DNA from: Schauerella aestuarii
GTDB taxonomy: Bacteria > Pseudomonadota > Gammaproteobacteria > Burkholderiales > Burkholderiaceae_B
Direction: 5' to 3'
Length of the DNA: 64,000 bases
NCBI RefSeq assembly: GCF_009866805.1
Contig: NZ_SIZW01000041.1
Location: 372,001-436,000 of the forward strand
The notes beneath the pieces were generated by a model, which did not search any database, was not told the DNA's origin, and saw nothing but the letters and a program-made list of their open reading frames with translations. Below, one piece after another: positions 33,756 to 43,674 of the stretch. Both the position numbers and the translations under genes were made by a program. The number at the start of each line of letters is the position of its first letter. Positions within the stretch are counted from its first letter, which is position 1.

Positions 33756-34958
33756 TTACGCCGTGCGGTCGCAGCGGATCGTGATCGGGTGATCGCGCAA
33801 AGCCACCATCACGGCATCGGTCACGTCGCCGTCCACGTCGGTCAGCACATACCCGATCTCGCCGTTGGTCTGCAGCGTTTGGCCGACGATGTTCAAGCCG
33901 TGGCTGGCGAGCAGGCTATCGAGCGTGGCCAGTGCACCCGGCTGGTTGCGGTGTACGTGCAAAAGGCGCGCGCAGCCCGACTGTTCGATAAACGGCAGTT
34001 CGGGGAAATTGACCGCACCTTTGGTGGTGCCGAATTCCATGAAGCGCACGAGTTTCTCGGCCACTTCGCGGCCGATGTTCTCTTGCGACTCTTGCGTGCT
34101 GCCGCCGATGTGGGGCGTGAGAATCACGTTGGGCAGGCCCAGCAGGGGGCTGTCCAGCGGCTCGTCGGCGCTCTTGGGTTCGGTAGGAAACACATCGAGT
34201 GCCGCACCGGCGATATGACCGGAGGTCAGTGCCGCGTGCAGGGCGGGGATGTCGACCACACCGCCCCGCGACGCATTGATCAGGATGGCACCACGCTTCA
34301 TGCGCGACAGGGCGGCCGCGTCGATGATGTTCTCGGTCGATTTGCCGCCGGGTACGTGCAGCGTCACTACATCGGCCTGTTCGAGCAATTCGGCCATCGA
34401 GGTCGCGGCCCGCGCGTTGCCCAACGGAAGTTTGGCTTCCACGTCGTGAAACACCACGCGCATCCCCAACGCTTCGGCAAGCGTGCTGATCTGCGAGCCG
34501 ATATTGCCGTAGCCGATGATGCCCAGCGTTTTGCCGCGGGCCTCGAACGCGCCGGCAGCGGTCTTGTCCCAGTGGCCTTGATGCACGCGCAGATTCTTTT
34601 CGGGAATGCGGCGCAGCAGCAGGATGGCTTCGCCCAGCACCAGCTCGGCGACCGAGCGCGTATTCGAAAACGGCGCGTTGAACACCGGAATGCCGCGTTG
34701 CATGGCGCCATCCAGATCGACCTGATTGGTGCCGATGCAGAAGCAGCCGATGACGCGCGCGTTGTGCGCGGCGGCCAAGGCGTCGCGGTCCATCTGCGTG
34801 CGGGAGCGGATGCCCACGATCTCGGCGTCGCGCAGGGCGGCCTGCAGCTCGGCCGACGGCAGGGCCGACGAAAAGGTTGCGATGTCGGTGTAGCCTGCGG
34901 CGGCAAAAACCGCGCGTGCGCTGGCGTGAATGTTCTCGAAAAGGACGATCTGTGCCAC
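33756..34958 (-). CDS. serA: D-3-phosphoglycerate dehydrogenase with ACT domain
   Basis: A 400-residue 2-hydroxyacid dehydrogenase. The NAD-binding GIIGYGNIGSQIS, catalytic Arg in LINASRGGVVD, and Glu/His in LTPHIGGSTQESQ are present. A C-terminal ACT domain (about 330-400, HRNQPGALATLDSLLASHGLNI) suggests serine feedback inhibition. It catalyses the first step of serine synthesis. The start codon is GTG 34958 with GGGA upstream; no ATG fits the MAQIVLFENIH start. It is followed by phoR 79 bp upstream on the same strand but is probably an independent unit. Confidence 0.93.
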   Translation of the reverse strand: MAQIVLFENIHASARAVFAAAGYTDIATFSSALPSAELQAALRDAEIVGIRSRTQMDRDALAAAHNARVIGCFCIGTNQVDLDGAMQRGIPVFNAPFSNTRSVAELVLGEAILLLRRIPEKNLRVHQGHWDKTAAGAFEARGKTLGIIGYGNIGSQISTLAEALGMRVVFHDVEAKLPLGNARAATSMAELLEQADVVTLHVPGGKSTENIIDAAALSRMKRGAILINASRGGVVDIPALHAALTSGHIAGAALDVFPTEPKSADEPLDSPLLGLPNVILTPHIGGSTQESQENIGREVAEKLVRFMEFGTTKGAVNFPELPFIEQSGCARLLHVHRNQPGALATLDSLLASHGLNIVGQTLQTNGEIGYVLTDVDGDVTDAVMVALRDHPITIRCDRTA

Positions 34959-35037
34959 GTGGAAATCCCGGTGTGTCGGTTAAAGCAATCGTCTATTTTG
35001 ACCGAAAACGCCGCCGGACCCGGTTACACCCGCGCTG

Positions 35038-36345
35038 TCACAAGGGAGATTCGGCTTCCGCCAGACGTTCAGGCGGGAACACCAGTGAAAAGGTGCTGCC
35101 CTTGCCGACCTCGCTCTGAATGTCGAGTTCGGCATCGTGGCGCATGGCGATGTGCTTGGTAATGGCCAATCCGAGCCCGGTGCCGCCGACTGCGCGCGAG
35201 CGTCCCCGATCGACGCGGTAGAAGCGCTCGGTAAGGCGCGAGATGTGCCGGCTGGCAATGCCGATGCCGCTGTCCTTCACGGCATAGCGCGCGGTATCGC
35301 CTTCGCGCGTCCAGCGCACCGCAATCGCGCCGCCATCCGGCGTGTAGCGCACGGCGTTGGTCAGCAGGTTGGCCACGGCCGACGAGATTTCCGGTTCCGC
35401 ACCCAGCACGTCGAGATCCGGGTCGATATCCCAACTGAAGGTATGGCGTCCGGCCGACAGCGCTTCGCTCTGCTGGCGCGCAGCGTCGATGAGCGGGCTC
35501 ATGCGGACGCGCTGCGGTTCGGCCGACGGTGAGGATTCCAACGTCGATAGCGTGAGCAGGTCGGCCACGATCGATTGCATGCGCAACGCCTGCTCGGTCA
35601 TGAGCGCCATATATTGTTCGCGCTGCTCGTCCGACAGCGCCTCTTCGGGCATGTCGCGCAGGGTTTCCAGAAAGCCCGCCAATACCGTCAGCGGCGTGCG
35701 CAGCTCGTGCGAGACGTTGGCGACGAAGTCGCGCCGCGTGGTTTCGAGCTTCTCGATCTGCGTCACATCGCGCGTGACCAGCAGGCGGTGATCGCGCGCA
35801 TAGGCCGTGAGCTGCATCATCAAGAGATGATCGTGATGACCGCGCGTGACGCGCACCAGAATCGGCTCCGGCCATTCGGCCTGGTGCGCATAGGCCGAAA
35901 ACTCCGGCGAGCGCACGAGGTTGAGAATGTTGTGGCCGCGATCGGCGGGCAGGCGCACGCCGAGATGTTCTTGCGCCATGCGATTGGCCCAGTCGATCTG
36001 CAGGTCGGCATTGAGCGTGACGGCACCATCGGGCAGCGCCTGCGCGGCCGCCAACATGCTCTTCATGGCTTCCCGGCCGGCTTCGATATCGCGCGACTGC
36101 GCCCGGGTGTATCGGTAGAGCGGCGCGAGAATGTCGTCCCAGCGCCCCACCGACAGCGGCGGTGTGCTGTCGGGTTGCCGGGCCCACTGGGCAACCCGCT
36201 GCATCCGCACGGCGCGCCAGATCAGGGTGATCGTCAGCGCGCCGATCATGACGAGATAGCCCCACGGAGCGCCCACACTCACATGGACGACCAGGGAAAG
36301 GATCGCCCAGGCGATCACGAGGAATGCCGTGCGCAGCCAGATCAT
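35038..36345 (-). CDS. phoR: Phosphate regulon sensor histidine kinase
   Basis: A 435-residue kinase. Two N-terminal TM segments (about 3-45) are followed by a charged region, a PAS domain (about 95-200), the H box NVSHELRTPLTVLAGFLETL, N box LLTNAVRYTPDGG and G boxes DSGIGIA and GGTGLGLAITKH. This domain order is that of PhoR, which phosphorylates PhoB at low phosphate. ATG 36345 lies 10 bp after the phoB stop. No pst or phoU genes are in the window. Confidence 0.94.
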   Translation of the reverse strand: MIWLRTAFLVIAWAILSLVVHVSVGAPWGYLVMIGALTITLIWRAVRMQRVAQWARQPDSTPPLSVGRWDDILAPLYRYTRAQSRDIEAGREAMKSMLAAAQALPDGAVTLNADLQIDWANRMAQEHLGVRLPADRGHNILNLVRSPEFSAYAHQAEWPEPILVRVTRGHHDHLLMMQLTAYARDHRLLVTRDVTQIEKLETTRRDFVANVSHELRTPLTVLAGFLETLRDMPEEALSDEQREQYMALMTEQALRMQSIVADLLTLSTLESSPSAEPQRVRMSPLIDAARQQSEALSAGRHTFSWDIDPDLDVLGAEPEISSAVANLLTNAVRYTPDGGAIAVRWTREGDTARYAVKDSGIGIASRHISRLTERFYRVDRGRSRAVGGTGLGLAITKHIAMRHDAELDIQSEVGKGSTFSLVFPPERLAEAESPL

Positions 36346-36355
36346 GAACGGCTTT

Positions 36356-37054
36356 TTAACGCGTCGGAAGCTGTGCCGTAAACCGATACCCGCTGCCGCG
36401 GACCGTTTCGACATGCAAATCGTGTCCGCTGGGCTCCAGCGCCTTGCGCAGACGGCGAATATGCACATCCACGGTACGTTCTTCCACGAAGACGTGATCG
36501 CCCCACACCTGATCGAGCAACTGCGAGCGTGAGAAAACGCGCTCGGGATGCGTCATGAAGAAGTGCAGCAAGCGGAATTCGGTGGGACCGATCTGCAGGC
36601 TGTGACCGCTACCCGACAACCGGTGGGTGACCGGATCGAGTCGCAGGCCGCCCACATCGATCAGATCGTCGGTCAACTGCGGCGCCCGGCGGCGCAGCAC
36701 CGCCTTGATGCGCGCCATCAGCTCTTTCGGCGAGAAGGGCTTGGTAATGTAGTCGTCGGCACCGGCTTCAAGGCCGTCGACCTTGTCTTGCTCGGCGCCT
36801 TTGGCGGTGAGCATGATGACCGGTACCGTGCGGGTGCGTTCGTCGTTGCGCAGCTTGCGGGCCAGAGCGAGGCCCGAGGTGCCCGGCAACATCCAGTCGA
36901 GCAGGATGAGGTCGGGCAATTCGGCGCGAATCAAGGTTTGTGCCTGATCGGCGTCGAACGCGCGTAAAACCTTATGGCCCGCGAAGGACAGGTTGACGGC
37001 AATCAGTTCCTGAATGGCGGGTTCGTCTTCGACGACTAGGATGGTGCTGGACAT
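36356..37054 (-). CDS. phoB: Phosphate regulon response regulator
   Basis: A 232-residue OmpR-family regulator. The receiver has the acidic pair in VVEDEP, the phospho-acceptor Asp53 (LILLDWMLPG) and Lys in ITKPFS. The winged helix (about 130-228) includes RTVDVHIRRLRKALEP and ETVRGSGYRF, as in PhoB. It binds Pho boxes and recruits RNA polymerase; two candidate boxes are in this window (21672-21700 and 37113-37130). Start ATG 37054; upstream in-frame codons would pass the promoter. Divergent from ubiE. Confidence 0.95.
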   Translation of the reverse strand: MSSTILVVEDEPAIQELIAVNLSFAGHKVLRAFDADQAQTLIRAELPDLILLDWMLPGTSGLALARKLRNDERTRTVPVIMLTAKGAEQDKVDGLEAGADDYITKPFSPKELMARIKAVLRRRAPQLTDDLIDVGGLRLDPVTHRLSGSGHSLQIGPTEFRLLHFFMTHPERVFSRSQLLDQVWGDHVFVEERTVDVHIRRLRKALEPSGHDLHVETVRGSGYRFTAQLPTR

Positions 37055-37096
37055 GTTTGACCGGGTAGAGCACGCCGATGCGGCGCGAACATTGCG

Positions 37097-37130
37097 ATAG
37101 TATGGCCGCAATATTTCAGGTATGTGACGG
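37097..37130 (-). promoter_or_regulatory. Candidate phoB promoter with Pho box
   Basis: Read on the minus strand, CCGTCAC-ATAC-CTGAAAT (37130 to 37113) resembles an 18-bp Pho box. It is followed after exactly 10 bp by TACTAT (37102 to 37097) as a -10 element. That is the spacing of activator-dependent Pho promoters and implies autoregulation of phoBR, with a leader of roughly 36 nt. Confidence 0.5.
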
Positions 37131-37179
37131 TGCGTCATATTGCATCGGCTACCATTGAGCCTTACACGGGAATTTAGCC

Positions 37180-37953
37180 ATGAATCGCTCCACCTCGTCT
37201 TCGGATCGTGCCGCCGCGCCGGGCACGACGCACTTTGGTTTCGAATCGGTCGCCGAGTCGGAAAAAGCGCGCCGCGTGGCCGACGTGTTTCACTCCGTCG
37301 CCTCGCGCTATGACGTCATGAATGACTTGATGTCGGGCGGGCTGCACCGTATCTGGAAGGCGTTCACCATCAGCCGCGCGGCCATTCGCCCCGGCATGAA
37401 GGTGCTCGATATCGCCGGTGGCACGGGCGATCTGGCACGTGCCTTCGCCAAGCGCGCCGGCGACACCGGCGAGGTGTGGCTCACCGACATCAACGAATCG
37501 ATGCTGCGCGTGGGCCGCGATCGCATGACCGATGCGGGTCTCTTGCTGCCCACTGCCGTGTGCGATGCCGAGCACTTGCCGTTTCCCGACGGTCATTTCG
37601 ATCGCGTCAGCGTGGCCTTCGGCTTGCGCAATATGACGCACAAGGATCGCGCACTGGCCGAGATGGCGCGGGTGCTCAAACCCGGCGGCAAATTGCTGGT
37701 GCTCGAGTTCTCGCGCGTGGCGCCGCCCCTGGCTCCCGTCTACGATCTCTATTCGTTCAAGGTGCTGCCGTGGTTGGGCAAGCATGTGGCCAAGGACGAG
37801 GAAAGCTATCGCTATCTGGCTGAATCGATCCGGATGCATCCGGATCAGGAAACGTTGTCCGACATGCTGCGGGCGGCCGGACTCGACCGGGTGCAGCATT
37901 TCAACCTGACGGCCGGCGTGGCGGCGTTGCACGAGGGCGTCAAGCTCTCCTGA
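37180..37953 (+). CDS. ubiE: Ubiquinone/menaquinone biosynthesis C-methyltransferase
   Basis: A 257-residue SAM-dependent methyltransferase. It has [21 protein letters not shown] and [17 protein letters not shown] at the N-terminus, the SAM motif [36 protein letters not shown], and the Ubie signature [13 protein letters not shown]. It methylates the 2-polyprenyl-6-methoxy-1,4-benzoquinol ring in ubiquinone synthesis, working with the ubiJ and ubiB products encoded further downstream. A strong terminator follows. Confidence 0.97.
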   Translation: MNRSTSSSDRAAAPGTTHFGFESVAESEKARRVADVFHSVASRYDVMNDLMSGGLHRIWKAFTISRAAIRPGMKVLDIAGGTGDLARAFAKRAGDTGEVWLTDINESMLRVGRDRMTDAGLLLPTAVCDAEHLPFPDGHFDRVSVAFGLRNMTHKDRALAEMARVLKPGGKLLVLEFSRVAPPLAPVYDLYSFKVLPWLGKHVAKDEESYRYLAESIRMHPDQETLSDMLRAAGLDRVQHFNLTAGVAALHEGVKLS

Positions 37954-37971
37954 TCGCGCCGCGGCGTTTTC

Positions 37972-38004
37972 AAGCCCGCCGGGGGATGTGTCCGGCGGGC
38001 TTTT
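37972..38004 (+). terminator. Rho-independent terminator after ubiE
   Basis: An 11-bp perfect stem (AAGCCCGCCGG with CCGGCGGGCTT), a 9-nt loop, and TTTT at the 3' side, 18 bp after the ubiE stop. Confidence 0.92.
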
Positions 38005-38153
38005 GCATGGACGCAAATAAGACGGAACTTGCTCCCCGTCCACTTGTCCATTATTCTTAGGCTATTCAGTTAACTGTAAGAAAGAGGCGACTGCGCGCCG
38101 ATGACCATACCGGTCGTCGAAAACGTGCCCCTGTCGCCCTTGAGGAGCTCGAC

Positions 38154-39167
38154 ATGTCCACCTTTTCATTCCGTCGTATCGTAGCGGCTGCGGCGATTGC
38201 CATCGTCAGCACGACGATGCTCGTCACGTCGTTCGACGCCGAGGCGCGTCGCATGGGCGGCGGGTCCAGCGCTGGCCGTCAATCGACCAATGTGATGCAA
38301 AACCGTCAGGCGACCACGCCGCCGGCAACGCCGCGCGCTAATGCCGCCGCTGCGCCGGCAGCAGGCGCTGCCGCCGGTACGGCTGCGGCCGCCGGTGCCC
38401 GTTCGGGTGCATCGCGCTGGTTGGGCCCGATCGCCGGTATCGCCGCCGGTCTGGGTATCGCGGCACTGCTCTCCAGCTTCGGCTTGGGCGGCGCGTTCCT
38501 CGAATTCCTGTCGAGTGCCATCCTGGTGGCGTTGGTCGTCTTCGCGGTGATCTTCCTGGTGCGCCGCCTGCGTGGCGGTGGTGCCCGTACGGCAACCCAA
38601 GGCGCCTACGGCGGCAATGCTGCCCGTCAAGACAACCGCGATTCGGACAACAAGCCGATGTGGCGTGAAACCTTGAAGCCGGCACCTGCTGCCCCGGTCG
38701 CGGCGGCTGCTGCCGCACCGATGGCTGCAACGGCGGCATCGAACACCGGTTCGGGTACGCAAACCGATGCCAACGGCGACTGGTTCATTCCGGGCGACTT
38801 CGATACGCCGCGTTTCCTGGCGCAGGCCAAGGAGCAGTTCATCCGCATCCAGGGCATCTGGGATAGCGGCAATACCGATGAACTGCGCGACGTGCTCACC
38901 GACGACCTGATCGCCGAACTCAAGCCGCAATTGCTCGAGCGCCAAGGCACCAACAAAACCGAAGTGGTGCTGCTCAATGCCGAGCTGCTCGGTATCGAAA
39001 CGGTGTCGGACGGCAATCTGGCCAGCGTGCGCTTCTCGGGCATGCTGCGCGAAGATCCGGGCGCCGAGGCGTTCCGCTTCGAAGAAGTCTGGAACCTGTA
39101 CAAGCCGGCGCAAGGCGGTTGGTTGTTGGCCGGTATTCAGCAAATTCCGGTCGAGTACGCCAGCTAA
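38154..39167 (+). CDS. Tim44-like domain protein
   Basis: A 337-residue exported or membrane protein. A signal peptide (about 1-31, ending in DAEA) is followed by an Ala/Pro/Thr-rich stretch, two hydrophobic segments (about 88-105 and 113-137), another Ala-rich linker and a C-terminal Tim44-like domain (about 205-335: FDTPRFLAQAKEQFIRIQGIWDSGNTDELRDVLT). Such proteins are conserved next to ubi genes in Burkholderiales; the function is not established. ATG 38154 has GAGGAG upstream. Confidence 0.9.
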   Translation: MSTFSFRRIVAAAAIAIVSTTMLVTSFDAEARRMGGGSSAGRQSTNVMQNRQATTPPATPRANAAAAPAAGAAAGTAAAAGARSGASRWLGPIAGIAAGLGIAALLSSFGLGGAFLEFLSSAILVALVVFAVIFLVRRLRGGGARTATQGAYGGNAARQDNRDSDNKPMWRETLKPAPAAPVAAAAAAPMAATAASNTGSGTQTDANGDWFIPGDFDTPRFLAQAKEQFIRIQGIWDSGNTDELRDVLTDDLIAELKPQLLERQGTNKTEVVLLNAELLGIETVSDGNLASVRFSGMLREDPGAEAFRFEEVWNLYKPAQGGWLLAGIQQIPVEYAS

Positions 39168-39182
39168 GCTTTATTGCCATCA

Positions 39183-39250
39183 CGCCTGACAGCCCATGCT
39201 GACAGGCGCGGCCCCAGGCTCACCTCAAACCCACCCATGCGGTGGGTTTG
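39183..39250. terminator. Two hairpins at the Tim44/LysR convergent junction
   Basis: The first hairpin (39183-39208) pairs CGCCTG-A-CAG with CTG-A-CAGGCG. The second (39226-39250) is a perfect 10-bp stem CAAACCCACC / GGTGGGTTTG with loop CATGC. The second overlaps the stop codon of the LysR gene and likely ends transcription from both sides. Confidence 0.65.
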
Positions 39251-40241
39251 TTGCGTCTGGGGCGAGCGGGCCGTAAAGCGATTTGCAGGTGGTGCGCAGT
39301 GCGGTGGCGAAGTGTTGCTCGGCCGCGCGGCGCGGGCCCTGTGCGCGCATGAACATGGCGATCGGCGGCAGCGTCCAGTCGAATGAGTACGGCACCACGG
39401 CAACGCCCGCAATCCGCACGAGCTCATCGGCAATGTCGGCCGGCACGATCGATACTGCGCGGCTGCTCCCCACGATCAACTCCCCAATCAGCTTGGAAGA
39501 GTGGCTTTCCACCACCGGCGCGGGCGGGGTCAATCCAGCGCTCAGAAAGAGGTCGGTGACCTGCTCGCGAATCGGCGTGAGCGGTGCCCCCAGAATCCAG
39601 TCCAGTTCGGCCAGCGCCGGCCAATTCAAGGGGCCGCGCGACAGCTGGGCCGCCAGACGCCTGCTGGCGATCAGGCGTGGCGTCTGGCGGTACAGCACTT
39701 CGAAGGCGATGTGCTTGACGTCCGTGGCGGACGAGGCGCGACCGATCACGATATCCACAGTGTGATCGCGCAACTGTGCGAGCAATTGGTCGCTGTTGCC
39801 TTCGTGGATCGACACGCTCACGCGCGCTTCGCCTGCGGCAGGCGCGCGCTGCATCGCCGCCGAGAGGATGTGGCCAGACACGAACGGCGTTACGCCAACA
39901 TGCACGTGCGCACCCTGGCCGGAAGCCACGGCCTCCATGTCCTGCACTAGGTGCCCCAGGTCATTCACCATCGCTTTCGCACGTGCCAGCACCACGTCGC
40001 CCAGCGCGGTAGGCGCCATCCCGCGCACGGACCGGTCGAACAGCGGCGCGCCAAACATGCTTTCCAGTTCCGCCAACGCATTGGTGATGGCGGGCTGGCT
40101 GCTGGCCATATGCTCGGCGGCGCGGGTCAATGAGCCGTGCTGCCGGATGCTCAGCAGCAGGATCAGATGCCTCATCTTCAAGCGGCCACTCAGCCGCCGG
40201 AGCACCTCGGCGGCGTCAAATGTGGCCACAGGGTCGTCCAA
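39225..40241 (-). CDS. LysR-family transcriptional regulator
   Basis: A 338-residue LTTR with an unusually long leader before the helix-turn-helix (residues about 22-80, MRHLILLLSIRQHGSLTRAAEHMASSQPAITNALAELE). The effector domain is at about 110-310. The start is uncertain: TTG 40241 gives MDDPVATF, while GTG 40229 is four codons later; no ATG fits. It lies divergent from maeB, 128 bp away, so it may regulate the malic enzyme, although it could control genes elsewhere. Confidence 0.85.
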   Translation of the reverse strand: MDDPVATFDAAEVLRRLSGRLKMRHLILLLSIRQHGSLTRAAEHMASSQPAITNALAELESMFGAPLFDRSVRGMAPTALGDVVLARAKAMVNDLGHLVQDMEAVASGQGAHVHVGVTPFVSGHILSAAMQRAPAAGEARVSVSIHEGNSDQLLAQLRDHTVDIVIGRASSATDVKHIAFEVLYRQTPRLIASRRLAAQLSRGPLNWPALAELDWILGAPLTPIREQVTDLFLSAGLTPPAPVVESHSSKLIGELIVGSSRAVSIVPADIADELVRIAGVAVVPYSFDWTLPPIAMFMRAQGPRRAAEQHFATALRTTCKSLYGPLAPDATNPPHGWV

Positions 40242-40369
40242 ACATCATGAAAAAGTGATGAAGCGATAGTAAACCCAAATAATCTTCTAATGGCTCGGCT
40301 TTAAAATCGAGTTTCAAGAAGGCACCGCCCCCGAATCGGTCGGGTGCAAGCGCGCAAGAGGGCAAGACT

Positions 40370-42676
40370 ATGAAGAGCACGGATCGTCAGACAGCGTTGG
40401 ACTATCACGAGTTTCCGGTACCGGGAAAAATCGCGGTCTCGGCAAGCAAGCCACTGGTCACGCAGCGCGATCTGGCGCTGGCCTACACCCCCGGTGTGGC
40501 CGCCGCATGCGAAGAAATCGTGGCCGATCCGCTCAACGCGTTTAGGTTCACGGCGCGTGGCAACCTGGTGGGTGTGATCACCAACGGCACGGCTGTGCTG
40601 GGCCTGGGCAACATCGGCGCGCTGGCCTCCAAGCCGGTGATGGAAGGCAAGGCAGTGCTCTTCAAGAAATTCGCCGGCATCGACGTTTTCGATATCGAGA
40701 TCAATGAAAGCGATCCCGACAAGCTGGTCGAGATCATTGCGGGTCTGGAACCCACCTTCGGCGGCATCAACCTCGAAGACATCAAGGCGCCCGAGTGCTT
40801 TACCGTCGAGCGCAAACTCCGCGAGCGCATGAAGATCCCGGTCTTTCACGACGATCAACACGGCACGGCGATCACGGTGGCGGCGGCCTTCATCAACGGC
40901 CTGAAAGTGGTCGAGAAGGACATCAAACAGGTCAAGGTGGTGGTGTCCGGTGCAGGTGCCGCAGCGTTGGCCTGCCTGGAGCTCATGGTGGATCTGGGCC
41001 TGCCCAAATCGAACATCTGGGTGACCGACATCGAAGGCGTGGTGTACGAAGGCCGCACGGTGCTGATGGATCCGGACAAGGCGGGGTTCGCACAGGCGAC
41101 GTCGTTGCGCACCCTGGGTGAAGTGATCGATGGCGCCGATATGTTCCTGGGGCTCTCGGCGGGTGGCGTGCTCAAGGCCGATATGGTGGCACGTATGGCG
41201 CCGCGCCCGTTCATCCTGGCGTTGGCCAATCCCACGCCCGAGATCCTGCCCGAAGTGGCGCACGCCGTGCGTGACGATGTGGTGATGGCAACAGGCCGTT
41301 CCGACTACCCCAATCAGGTCAACAACGTTCTGTGCTTTCCCTACATCTTCCGCGGCGCCATGGATGTGGGCGCCACCACGATCACGCGTGAAATGGAGAT
41401 CGCGGCCGTATACGCCATCGCGGGTCTGGCCGAAGAAGAACAGAACGACGTCGTGGCGGCGGCTTACGGCAGCTACGACCTGGCGTTCGGCCCGCAGTAT
41501 CTGATTCCAAAGCCCTTCGATCCGCGCCTCATCGTGCGCATCGCACCGGCCGTCGCCAAAGCGGCGATGGACTGCGGCGTGGCCACGCGGCCGTTGAGCG
41601 ACATGGATGCCTATGCCGAGCAACTGCAGCAGTTTGTGTATCGCTCCGGCGCGTTCATGAAGCCGCTGTTTGCCGCGGCCAAGGCCCATGTGCGTGACGG
41701 CGGCCGGGCGCGCATCGTGTTTACCGAAGGCGAAGACGAGCGCGTGCTGCGCGCGGTGCAGGTGGTGGTCGACGAGAAACTGGCCCGTCCCATTCTGGTG
41801 GGCCGGCCTGAAGTGTTGACGGCGCGCATCCAGAAGCTGGGCCTGCGGCTCAAGCTCGGCCAGGATGTGGAAGTGACGAGCCCGCATTACGACGAGCGCT
41901 TTCATCAGTACTGGACGACCTATTGGGAATTGATGTGCCGCAACGGCATCACCAAGGAAATGGCGCGCGTCGAAATGCGTCGTCGCTTGACGTTGATCGG
42001 CGCGATGATGGTGCGGTTGGGCGACGCCGACGGCATGATCTGTGGCACCGTCGGCGCGTATCACGACCATCTGCGCTTCATCGATGAAGTGATCGGCAAG
42101 GCACCGGGCGCCAAAACCTACGCCGCGATGAGCATTCTGCTGCTGGACGAGCGCACGCTGGCCCTGACCGATACGCACGTCAACGACGATCCTTCGGCGG
42201 AGCAGATCGCCGAGATCACGGTTGCGGCCGCCAAGGTGATGGAGGGCCTGAACCTCGCGCCAAAGGTGGCGTTGCTGTCGCGCTCCAACTTCGGATCGAG
42301 CAGTTCGGCATCGGGCGGGAAGATGCGCCGCGCGCTCGACCTGGTGCTTGAGCAGGCGCCCGATCTGGAAGTCGACGGCGAGATGCATGGCGATTGCGCG
42401 TTGGACGAGGCACTGCGTTCGCGCATTCTGCCCACGTCGCGTTTGAAGGGTGCGGCCAACCTGTTGGTCTGCCCCAACGTGGATGCAGGCAACATCGCCT
42501 ACAACCTGCTCAAGACGGCAGCCGGCAGCAATGTGGCCGTGGGCCCGTTCCTGCTGGGGGCGAATGCGCCGGTGCACATCCTGACGTCGAGCTCGACGGT
42601 GCGCCGCATTATCAACATGGCCGCGTTGACCGTCGTGGACGCCAATCGCGCCGCGCTGAAGGCAGAAACGCTCTGA
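40370..42676 (+). CDS. maeB: NADP-dependent malic enzyme with PTA-like C-terminal domain
   Basis: A 768-residue hybrid malic enzyme. The N-terminal malic part (about 1-430) has [33 protein letters not shown], the metal site FHDDQHGTA and the nucleotide motif GAGAAALA. The C-terminal half is a phosphotransacetylase-like domain (about 430-760), regulatory in MaeB where it senses acetyl-CoA. It converts malate to pyruvate with CO2 and NADPH. ATG 40370 has AAGAGGG upstream. Confidence 0.96.
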   Translation: MKSTDRQTALDYHEFPVPGKIAVSASKPLVTQRDLALAYTPGVAAACEEIVADPLNAFRFTARGNLVGVITNGTAVLGLGNIGALASKPVMEGKAVLFKKFAGIDVFDIEINESDPDKLVEIIAGLEPTFGGINLEDIKAPECFTVERKLRERMKIPVFHDDQHGTAITVAAAFINGLKVVEKDIKQVKVVVSGAGAAALACLELMVDLGLPKSNIWVTDIEGVVYEGRTVLMDPDKAGFAQATSLRTLGEVIDGADMFLGLSAGGVLKADMVARMAPRPFILALANPTPEILPEVAHAVRDDVVMATGRSDYPNQVNNVLCFPYIFRGAMDVGATTITREMEIAAVYAIAGLAEEEQNDVVAAAYGSYDLAFGPQYLIPKPFDPRLIVRIAPAVAKAAMDCGVATRPLSDMDAYAEQLQQFVYRSGAFMKPLFAAAKAHVRDGGRARIVFTEGEDERVLRAVQVVVDEKLARPILVGRPEVLTARIQKLGLRLKLGQDVEVTSPHYDERFHQYWTTYWELMCRNGITKEMARVEMRRRLTLIGAMMVRLGDADGMICGTVGAYHDHLRFIDEVIGKAPGAKTYAAMSILLLDERTLALTDTHVNDDPSAEQIAEITVAAAKVMEGLNLAPKVALLSRSNFGSSSSASGGKMRRALDLVLEQAPDLEVDGEMHGDCALDEALRSRILPTSRLKGAANLLVCPNVDAGNIAYNLLKTAAGSNVAVGPFLLGANAPVHILTSSSTVRRIINMAALTVVDANRAALKAETL

Positions 42677-43032
42677 CGCCGCACGCGCGTCGGCCTGCGG
42701 TCCGGTGCGCGCACGTGCGAGCCCGGCGGGCAACCTGCCACCATCCGGCCAACCGACCCGCAGACCGACCCGATACATGACCCGCCCCCCGGTCGTGAAT
42801 GGCTGTCGACCGAACGCCCCCGCTGGAGATGCCCGCGGGGGCGTTCTGCCGCCCGTGCCATGCATCGCGGCAGCGGGCCGGACGTGTTACGGCAGGAGAC
42901 GGCGGTGCAACTTACCGGCGTGGGCTGAATCGAAGCTGAGCGATCTATTTTTTGGCCGGGCCAATACCCGGTAAACTCCCAAGACGTGGCGAGTCCGCCA
43001 CGACGATTGTCCGGATTGCCGACGCATTGCCC
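42677..43032. other. Intergenic region, 356 bp, with a strong hairpin
   Basis: No gene is recognisable between maeB and ubiJ. The only clear structure is the hairpin at 42812-42846; the final 80 bp must contain the ubiJ promoter, but no convincing -35/-10 pair was found. Confidence 0.6.
42812..42846 (+). terminator. 12-bp perfect GC-rich hairpin after maeB
   Basis: GAACGCCCCCGC and GCGGGGGCGTTC with an 11-nt loop, 136 bp after the maeB stop. No T tract follows, so this is a likely transcript-end structure rather than a canonical terminator. Confidence 0.6.
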
Positions 43033-43671
43033 ATGTTTTCCCTCCCTGGATTGCCCCCACCCGATCGCGTGTTTGCACGAGCGATCAATGTGCTGCTCAC
43101 GCGTGAGGCGTGGGCCCGCGAGCGGCTGGCCCGGCACGGTGGGAAAACGGTGCGGTTTGCGTCGGGCAAGGTGAGTCTGAGTCTGACGGTCACGTCCGAG
43201 GGATTGCTGACCGCCGCCGATCCGGCGATCGTGCCCGATGTCGTGTTGACCGTTCCACCCGAAAAGCTGTCGTGGGCGCGGTTTGCGCCGCCCAACGATG
43301 CGGGCGCGGCCTTTTTGGAGATCACGCATATCTCCGGCGACGCGGGTCTGGCGCAGGTGGTGTCCGATCTGGCCAAGCATCTGCGCTGGGATGCCGAGGA
43401 CGATTTTGCCAGGCTGGTGGGCGATGTGCCGGCCAACCGCCTGACCGCCGGCGCCCGATCGCTGGCACGTGGTGCCCGGCATGCGGGCCGGAACGCGGCG
43501 GCCAATGTGGCTGAATACTTATCGGAGGAGCGTGGTGTGATTGTCGGTAAATCGCTGATGCAGGGCTTTTCGCACGATGCCGACCGGGTTCGGCGCGATG
43601 CCGAATCGCTCGCCGCACGCGTGGCCGATCTCACCGCGCGTCTGGATCGCCGCGATATGGGCAGGTCGTAG
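43033..43671 (+). CDS. ubiJ: Ubiquinone biosynthesis accessory factor UbiJ (SCP2 domain)
   Basis: A 212-residue protein with an N-terminal SCP2 lipid-binding domain (about 15-125: HGGKTVRFASGKVSLSLTVTSEG, SGDAGLAQVVSDLAKHLRWDAEDDFARLVGD) and a C-terminal helical/coiled-coil tail. In E. coli UbiJ is part of the soluble Ubi complex and binds ubiquinone intermediates. It sits 3 bp before ubiB. ATG 43033 (MFSLPGLPPP) is chosen over an upstream alternative, since the extension is not conserved-looking. Confidence 0.9.
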   Translation: MFSLPGLPPPDRVFARAINVLLTREAWARERLARHGGKTVRFASGKVSLSLTVTSEGLLTAADPAIVPDVVLTVPPEKLSWARFAPPNDAGAAFLEITHISGDAGLAQVVSDLAKHLRWDAEDDFARLVGDVPANRLTAGARSLARGARHAGRNAAANVAEYLSEERGVIVGKSLMQGFSHDADRVRRDAESLAARVADLTARLDRRDMGRS

Positions 43672-43674
43672 TCC

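Noticed and set aside
40301-42865. Long open frame on the minus strand opposite maeB
   Set aside because: Arg/His-rich composition with no domain; the plus strand encodes a complete malic enzyme. It is a high-GC antisense shadow.
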